The notes beneath the pieces were generated by a model, which saw nothing but the letters and a program-made list of their open reading frames with translations, made no database searches and was not told the origin of the DNA. DNA of 64,000 nt from Ornithinibacillus xuwenensis (lineage in GTDB: Bacteria > Bacillota > Bacilli > Bacillales > Amphibacillaceae). Shown one piece after another: positions 59,007-64,000 of the stretch. Position 1 is the first letter of the stretch, and each line of letters opens with the position of its first letter. The stretch spans positions 160,330-224,329 of the forward strand of contig NZ_JBDIML010000005.1 in assembly GCF_039614845.1 (NCBI RefSeq). Reading direction: 5' to 3'. Both the position numbers and the translations under genes were made by a program.

Positions 59007-60482
59007 TTACTTATACAATTCCTCTAACGCCCTATCAAGCTGCACATCATCTTCACCGCTGCGAATCTTTTCAACAACCTTCAGCTCAAGTGCACTTGCA
59101 GTTTCCTGGTCCACAACACCAGTAGCTTCTAAATCGTTTTCCTGTTGAAAGGCGATAACAGCCTCTTCCGTAACTTTATTAAAGTAACCATCTGTACGAT
59201 CCGTCTCATACCCTAATCCATTAAGCATGATTTGGACGTTAGCAATTTTCACATCAGACTGGTCATAAGCAAGAGGCTCTTCAATTTGAACTGGATTTGT
59301 ATAGAAATATTCTGGTTGTTCCACCTCTACTGTTGGCTCTACTCCAGTCTCATGAATCCAAGTTCCCTCTGGTGACAGCCATTTATAGAATGTTAATTTT
59401 ATTGTACTTCCGTCTCCCAATGGAACTGCTTGTTGTACAGTTCCTTTACCGAAGCTAGTAGTACCTACTATATCATAGCCTATTTCTTTTAATGCTACTG
59501 CCAAGATTTCCGATGCCGAAGCACTTCCTTCATTGACTACAACACTAATTGGATAGTCTTTCTTTTCCTTCAGCTTAGAATAGTAAGGTGTTTTTTTACC
59601 TTCTTGATCCTCAATCTGAACGTATGGGACATCCTCTGGTACAAAATTCATTAAAATTTCTTCAACCGAATTTAGAAGTCCACCAGGATTACCACGAACA
59701 TCAATAATCAAGCCTTCAATTCCCTCATCCTCTAAGGCTTGTAACTGTGTATTAAAGTCTTGTGAAGTTGTTTCTGCAAAGTTTGTGAGTTCAATAATTC
59801 CTGTTTTCTTACCATCGATTGTCTTCGTTTCTGAGTATACAGTCTCAATTGGAATAGTATCGCGTACTATTGTCATTTCGAACGGCTCTGCAGTTCCTTC
59901 TCGTAGAATTGTCAGAACAACCTCTGAACCTTTTTCACCACGTATTTTTGCTACTGCTTCATTTAAATCAAGCCCTTCAAGCGATTCACCATCAACTTCA
60001 AGCACTTGGTCGTTCGGTCTTAACCCAGCTTTTTCTGCAGGAGAGTCCTTAATTGGGGAAACGATGGTAACCATGCCATTCACCATGCTAACCTCTGCAC
60101 CAATTCCTTCAAAGGAGGACTCAATTTGCTCGTTAAACTGCTTCATGGTTTCGACATCCATGTATGTACTGTAAGGATCACCTAATGTTGCTAGCATTCC
60201 CTCAATTGCACCTTCAATTAATTGCTGTTCATCTGCACCCTCTAAATAATTATCCTTAATTAAATTATATGCCTGTGTTACCTTTGACCATTGTTCTGGT
60301 ATTTCTGACTGATTTTCGGTAGCATTCTCTCCATTTGTATCATTATCAGCAGTTTCATTCTCCTCAACTTGCTGATCAGCTTGGTCCGGTTTTGCCAACG
60401 TCATTCCAAGATAAGCTCCAGCAAAACCTAATAGTAATGCACCAACTAATATAAGTACGATATGGACTTTATGTAATTTCAT
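59007..60482 (-). CDS. ctpB: carboxy-terminal processing protease CtpB (S41)
   Basis: A 491-residue S41 protease. Order: N-terminal membrane anchor (residues 5-27), acidic low-complexity linker (32-65), an alpha-helical region, PDZ domain (about 115-195, VSMVNGMVTIVSPIKDSPAEKAG), catalytic core with Ser in EGSASASEI near 338 and Lys in SFGKGTVQQ near 363, and a C-terminal peptidoglycan-binding-like repeat (about 425-480, IMLNGLGYETDRTDGYF). In B. subtilis CtpB cleaves SpoIVFA and SpoIVB-linked targets to trigger sigma-K. Forms a likely unit with the M23, ftsX and ftsE genes upstream. Confidence 0.95.
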   Translation of the reverse strand: MKLHKVHIVLILVGALLLGFAGAYLGMTLAKPDQADQQVEENETADNDTNGENATENQSEIPEQWSKVTQAYNLIKDNYLEGADEQQLIEGAIEGMLATLGDPYSTYMDVETMKQFNEQIESSFEGIGAEVSMVNGMVTIVSPIKDSPAEKAGLRPNDQVLEVDGESLEGLDLNEAVAKIRGEKGSEVVLTILREGTAEPFEMTIVRDTIPIETVYSETKTIDGKKTGIIELTNFAETTSQDFNTQLQALEDEGIEGLIIDVRGNPGGLLNSVEEILMNFVPEDVPYVQIEDQEGKKTPYYSKLKEKKDYPISVVVNEGSASASEILAVALKEIGYDIVGTTSFGKGTVQQAVPLGDGSTIKLTFYKWLSPEGTWIHETGVEPTVEVEQPEYFYTNPVQIEEPLAYDQSDVKIANVQIMLNGLGYETDRTDGYFNKVTEEAVIAFQQENDLEATGVVDQETASALELKVVEKIRSGEDDVQLDRALEELYK

Positions 60483-60672
60483 TTCATCACCTCAGTATTA
60501 TTTATATGTTAAGTCTGTCTTCAAAAAGCTTAAAAATGCAAAAAAGTAATGTTTAAACGACATTTATTAAAATGTTTATTCAAACTAGTTATTCTATAAT
60601 CATATCGAAAAAATCCATAATAAGCCAAACTTTTTCACTTTAAGAAGAAATTTATTAAATAAGTTTTGAAAG

Positions 60673-60702
60673 AAAAAGACATTACACCTATGTGTAATGC
60701 CT
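60673..60702 (-). terminator. terminator after the M23 hydrolase gene
   Basis: CATTACAC / GTGTAATG perfect stem then TCTTTTTC on the minus strand. The gap to ctpB is 231 bp and AT-rich. Confidence 0.85.
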
Positions 60703-60713
60703 CTTCACTATTC

Positions 60714-62039
60714 TTATGGCAGGTAATTTAATGGATTCACGACATTCGAGTTCGGAGGATAGAAACCAATCCAACCACCCTTATGTACTTCAAAATGTAA
60801 GTGTGGTCCGGTACTATTTCCGGTGCTGCCTATATAACCAATAAGATCACCTTGTTGAACTACTTGTCCATCACTTATTGCATAGCCGCTTAAATGTGCA
60901 TATAACGTAGTGTAATTATCATTCACGACTAGTATATGATTCCCATATGTCCAGGATAGGTTTCCTTTTACAGCTATACCAGAAGTTGCTGCATAAACTG
61001 GTGTTCCAGTTCCGCCAGCAATATCAATACCGAGGTGAAAATCACCAGGAACCCCTGTTACTGGATCCACTCGATAACTATATCCAGAGGATAGTCTTCC
61101 ATTTGCTGGCCATATTAAATCTGTACCTGATGGAGATGGTTGAGATAGAAGCTCTAACTCACTCTCGGCTAGTTGCTTTGCCTTTTCCTTCGCTTGTGCT
61201 TGCAGATTTAACATTGCTTGTTCATCTTCTAGTGTAAACATGTACTCTTCAAGATGGTTATGTTCTTCCTCAAGCTGTGCCATTAAGGTTTCTTTTTCAG
61301 CTACTTGTTGGTCGAGCTGGTCCTGTAGTGCTACTAATTCTTGTTTTTGACCTTCCAGTGCTAGCTTTTTATCTTCCACTTCTGATTTCTTGTTTTCAAC
61401 TTCAGTTTTATTATCTTCTACAGCTACTTTTTTCGCTTCTACTTCTTTTTTATCATTGGCCAATTTTTCCATAATGGTTTTATCTTGATCCATCATGATG
61501 TTAACTGCAGCTGTTCTAGTAATGAAATCAGAAAAACTAGATGAACCTAGAAGTACTTCTAAGTACATCATTTTTCCACCGCTTTTTTGAATCGAACGAA
61601 GACGGTCAGCAAGTAATGCCTCGCGTTCTTCGATTCGATCCAACAAAGCTTCAATATCAGATTTTAATTGTTCAATTTCTTGTTTTAGCTCCTCTATTTT
61701 TCCAGTGAGCTCATTAATCTCGTTATTCGTAGCATCAATTTCATTTTCCTTTGATTCAATTGAGGCTCTTGTTTCGTCCAATTTTTGATCAAGTGAATCT
61801 ATTTGTTCTTGTACAGTAGCTTGTTGATCTAAATTTTCGTCAATCTTCTCTTGTGTTTCACTTTGAGAGTCTTGTAATTCTTCTTTTTCCTCTTCAAGCT
61901 GTAGCTGTTCTTTTTCTAAATTCTCAATCTCCTGTTGAATATCTTCAGCAGTTTGAGCAGAAACAGTGTCCCAGTCTACATATAGAGAGCTTATTAACAA
62001 AAGACCAATCAACAAACCTATTCCAAATTTTTTCTTCAT
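60714..62039 (-). CDS. coiled-coil M23 peptidoglycan hydrolase (EnvC/CwlO/PcsB-like)
   Basis: A 441-residue secreted protein. A signal peptide (residues 1-29, cleavage after VSA) is followed by about 240 residues of Glu/Lys/Gln-rich coiled coil (30-275) with a short central break (SGGKMMYLEVLLGSSSFSDF, near 152), then an M23 LytM domain (about 305-435) with the zinc ligands in DFHLGIDIA and HLHFEVH, so it should be an active endopeptidase. The gene directly follows ftsX, and FtsEX is known to activate such coiled-coil hydrolases, EnvC, PcsB or CwlO. It is the probable FtsEX partner in this organism. Confidence 0.93.
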   Translation of the reverse strand: MKKKFGIGLLIGLLLISSLYVDWDTVSAQTAEDIQQEIENLEKEQLQLEEEKEELQDSQSETQEKIDENLDQQATVQEQIDSLDQKLDETRASIESKENEIDATNNEINELTGKIEELKQEIEQLKSDIEALLDRIEEREALLADRLRSIQKSGGKMMYLEVLLGSSSFSDFITRTAAVNIMMDQDKTIMEKLANDKKEVEAKKVAVEDNKTEVENKKSEVEDKKLALEGQKQELVALQDQLDQQVAEKETLMAQLEEEHNHLEEYMFTLEDEQAMLNLQAQAKEKAKQLAESELELLSQPSPSGTDLIWPANGRLSSGYSYRVDPVTGVPGDFHLGIDIAGGTGTPVYAATSGIAVKGNLSWTYGNHILVVNDNYTTLYAHLSGYAISDGQVVQQGDLIGYIGSTGNSTGPHLHFEVHKGGWIGFYPPNSNVVNPLNYLP

Positions 62040-62091
62040 CGATTATCCCCTGCCCTTCAAACAAACTATCTATCTAAAAAACTTGCATGCC

Positions 62092-62985
62092 TTAAACCTT
62101 TAAGAATTTACGAACACTCATAAGACTTCCCCAAATTCCAATTCCTGCACCAACAGCTAAAATAATTAGCGCAAGCTGCCATGCAAACGGATTGAATGGT
62201 AACATCTCTACGAATCCAATTGAACTTATTCCACCAACACTATTTTCAATTAGTTTATAGCCTGCAAGTACTGTTACAACTGGAATAATCGACCCTAATA
62301 GGCCTAATAGTAATCCCTCAATAAAGAAAGGCCCGCGAATAAAACCATTCGTTGCTCCTACTAATTTCATGATTCCAATCTCTGTGCTTCTAGCCATAAT
62401 GGTTAATTTAATCGTATTAGAGATCAAGAAGATTGCTGTTAATACGAGTCCTGCAATGAGGACTATTCCTATTGTTCTTGCATAGCTCGTAAATTTAAAT
62501 AGATTTTGAGCAACTTCCTGTCCATATGTTACTGAATCTACATACTCAAGATTTGCTACTTCATCAGCAATCATTTGCGTATCTTGTGGATCGACTGCTT
62601 TCAAAATATACGCATGATTTAATGGGTTTTCTTGCTCGAATAATTCCCAGGCTGCTCCACCCTCACCCATGCTTTCAATTAGGCTATCTAATTCCTCATC
62701 CTTTGAGGAGAATACCACTGATTCAATACCTTCGATTTTTTCAATTTCTTCTTTCAGTGTAATGACTTGTTCATCATTAGCGGTTAAATCAATCAACACT
62801 TTCACTACGACATCATCTTCAATTTTGTTGGCCATGTGATTAAGGTTTAAGATTAATCCAAGAAATGCACCAACTAATATCAAAGTCATGGTTACTGCAC
62901 CGACAGATGCAACTGTCATCCAACCATTACGAAATATGTTCTTTCCGCCTTCTCGAAAATGTCTCTTAATTGTTCTAGCCTTCAT
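62092..62985 (-). CDS. ftsX: cell division ABC transporter permease FtsX
   Basis: FtsX has four membrane helices and an extracellular loop that activates wall hydrolases. The 297-residue product (ATG at 62985) shows helix 1 VGAVTMTLILVGAFLGLIL near residue 25, a large outer loop (residues 50-165), and helices 2-4 with the permease core ARSTEIGIMKLVGATNGFIRGPF near 205. B. subtilis FtsX has about the same length. The start overlaps the ftsE end by 11 bp; the first two in-frame Met codons further up are too near AGGTG. Confidence 0.95.
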   Translation of the reverse strand: MKARTIKRHFREGGKNIFRNGWMTVASVGAVTMTLILVGAFLGLILNLNHMANKIEDDVVVKVLIDLTANDEQVITLKEEIEKIEGIESVVFSSKDEELDSLIESMGEGGAAWELFEQENPLNHAYILKAVDPQDTQMIADEVANLEYVDSVTYGQEVAQNLFKFTSYARTIGIVLIAGLVLTAIFLISNTIKLTIMARSTEIGIMKLVGATNGFIRGPFFIEGLLLGLLGSIIPVVTVLAGYKLIENSVGGISSIGFVEMLPFNPFAWQLALIILAVGAGIGIWGSLMSVRKFLKV

Positions 62986-63661
62986 AACCATAATCACCTC
63001 GATGTTCATCTCTCACAATTAGACCATCTTCTATTGCAATGACACGTTTTTTAATTGTATTTACAATTTCCTTACTATGAGTAGCCATAATAATAGTCGT
63101 TCCACTATTATTGATTTCTTCAAACACGCGCATAATATCCCATGACGTTTCTGGATCAAGGTTACCTGTAGGCTCGTCCGCAATAACAATTTTCGGATGA
63201 TTCACGATAGCACGAGCAATTGACACACGTTGTTGCTCTCCACCAGATAGCTCTCTTGGGAAAAATCTTGCTTTATTTTTAAGACCAACTAAATCTAATA
63301 CTTCCATTACACGCTTACGAATATTACGAGGAGTCTCTTCAATTACTTCCAACGCAAATGCTACGTTTTCATAGACTGATAGCTTTGGTAGTAGACGGAA
63401 GTCTTGGAAGATAACACCAATATTTCTACGTAATAGAGGGACTTCTTTCTCCGCTATTTGATTAACCTCTTTATTGTTAATGAAAAGTGTTCCTTTTGAA
63501 GGTTTAATTTCGCGGTACATCAATTTAATAAATGAGGACTTACCCGCACCACTTGGACCAACAATATAGACAAATTCACCTTGGTTAATTTCAACATTGA
63601 TGCCATTAAGTGCCGTTACACCATTATCATACGTCTTATATACGTCTTTCATTAGAATCAT
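62975..63661 (-). CDS. ftsE: cell division ATP-binding protein FtsE
   Basis: The ATPase of the FtsEX complex. The 228-residue protein has Walker A GPSGAGKSS near residue 36, the Q-loop FQDFRLLP, the ABC signature LSGGEQQRVSIARAI near 140 and Walker B IVIADEPTGNLDPET near 160. AAAGGTG precedes the ATG. It is the first gene of an ftsE-ftsX-M23 hydrolase row, with ctpB and minJ behind. Confidence 0.96.
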   Translation of the reverse strand: MILMKDVYKTYDNGVTALNGINVEINQGEFVYIVGPSGAGKSSFIKLMYREIKPSKGTLFINNKEVNQIAEKEVPLLRRNIGVIFQDFRLLPKLSVYENVAFALEVIEETPRNIRKRVMEVLDLVGLKNKARFFPRELSGGEQQRVSIARAIVNHPKIVIADEPTGNLDPETSWDIMRVFEEINNSGTTIIMATHSKEIVNTIKKRVIAIEDGLIVRDEHRGDYGYEG

Positions 63662-63721
63662 ATTTAATCACCTTTATCATAAAATAGTCAAAAAGTCTTA
63701 TATTACTCATCTTTCTTATAC

Positions 63722-63730
63722 ATTATAACA
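63722..63730 (-). promoter_or_regulatory. ftsE promoter, extended -10 type
   Basis: Minus strand reads TGTTATAAT, a TATAAT box with an extended TG dinucleotide; no good -35 is visible. It lies 60 bp before ftsE. Confidence 0.55.
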
Positions 63731-63871
63731 TCAATCGGCAACTTTTTTTGACAAAAAAATATTACATTTATATTTCAATCGTAAAAAACGATAATTACTT
63801 TGTAGAATTTTGTCGTTTTTAAAAGAAAACTAGTACATTGGTAGGGTGTCTCGAGGAGTAAGAAAAAACAT

Positions 63872-63950
63872 ACAAAAGAGGCTGGGACAAAACCCCAGTA
63901 AAATAAAAAGTGGTGTTCACCAAAACCGGTGAATACCACTTTTTTTGCAC
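63872..63950 (+). repeat. GAGGCTGGGACAAAA-type hairpin element
   Basis: AAAAGAGGCTGGGACAAAAC (63875-63894) opens the element: CTGGG / CCCAG (63882-63886 with 63894-63898) is a small hairpin, followed by a strong stem GTGGTGTTCACC / GGTGAATACCAC (63910-63921 with 63928-63939) and a T-run. Sequences starting GAGGCTGGGACAAAA are familiar to me as scattered intergenic elements of Firmicutes, often near IS1182-type insertion sequences. It may continue past the window edge. Confidence 0.6.
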
Positions 63951-64000
63951 ACAAAAAGGACACCTTTTGATAAAATTAAAGTAACCACACAATAATTTAC
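63951..64000 (+). other. right edge, possible start of an insertion sequence
   Basis: The last 50 bp (ACAAAAAGGACACC and on) are AT-rich and contain no gene. They recall the leader of IS1182-family transposase genes, but too little is visible to say. Confidence 0.25.

Noticed and set aside
63775..63963. Minus-strand frame of 62 codons at the right edge
   Set aside because: It runs through the hairpin element and promoter region, has no ribosome-binding site and a low-complexity, Phe-rich product.

Overview
The window is low-GC Gram-positive chromosome, almost certainly a Bacillaceae member of the Oceanobacillus/Virgibacillus type. Evidence: the whole cggR-gap-pgk-tpiA-gpmI-eno operon, crh with Gln15, the hprK-lgt-yvoD-ppaX-yvoF block, minJ-ctpB, uvrBA, bshB2-yojF and a B. 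subtilis-like secG-est-rnr-smpB-ssrA order are all here, and ribosome-binding sites are strong AAGGAGG types. Genus is inference; no 16S rRNA is present. Most genes lie on the minus strand.

Layout. 1-2.9 kb: pantothenate genes panC (cut by the window edge), panB and a DUF2520 Rossmann protein, divergent from a TetR regulator whose intergenic region holds two operator-like palindromes. 3.1-7.9 kb: an orphan membrane protein, an NAD salvage operon (nrtR-pnuC-nadR type) with a palindromic operator, and an HpaB-type hydroxylase. 8.1-15.5 kb: tmRNA, a RocB-like M20 peptidase, smpB, a ZIP transporter, rnr, est, secG. 15.6-20.1 kb: a lysophospholipase-like hydrolase, ptsI without ptsH, a nitroreductase and a nucleoside hydrolase. 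20.4-27.7 kb: the glycolytic operon under CggR, with a degenerate 20-21 bp repeat array between pgk and tpiA. 27.7-30.6 kb: glutaredoxin, a WYL protein, a small unknown and glpT with a long leader. 30.8-34.7 kb: an accessory stretch (59-codon membrane protein, two acyltransferases, a lipoprotein, broken-looking DNA) ending at tRNA-Arg(CCG). 35-41.5 kb: clpP (CtsR control), crh, whiA, yvcK, rapZ, trxB, a TPR protein. 41.6-48.5 kb: glpD, glpP, yvoF, ppaX, yvoD, lgt, hprK, yvlD. 48.7-57.5 kb: bacillithiol genes, uvrAB with a LexA box, and a ykoN/ykoQ/ykoP-like group. 57.6-63.7 kb: minJ, ctpB, a CwlO/PcsB-like M23 hydrolase, ftsX, ftsE. The right end carries a hairpin-rich element of a kind scattered in Firmicutes.

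How it fits together. Much of the window is central carbon control: enzyme I, HPr kinase, Crh, PpaX, CggR with the lower glycolytic enzymes, YvcK and RapZ, plus glycerol-3-phosphate uptake and oxidation (glpT, glpD) and their antiterminator GlpP. The best candidate for something worth following is an RNA element shared by the glpT and glpD leaders: a tandem GGAGA-N3-GGAGA motif placed exactly at the 5' foot of an intrinsic terminator, each downstream of a clear sigma-A promoter. It is probably the target of GlpP. No CRISPR array, complete prophage or intact insertion sequence was seen.
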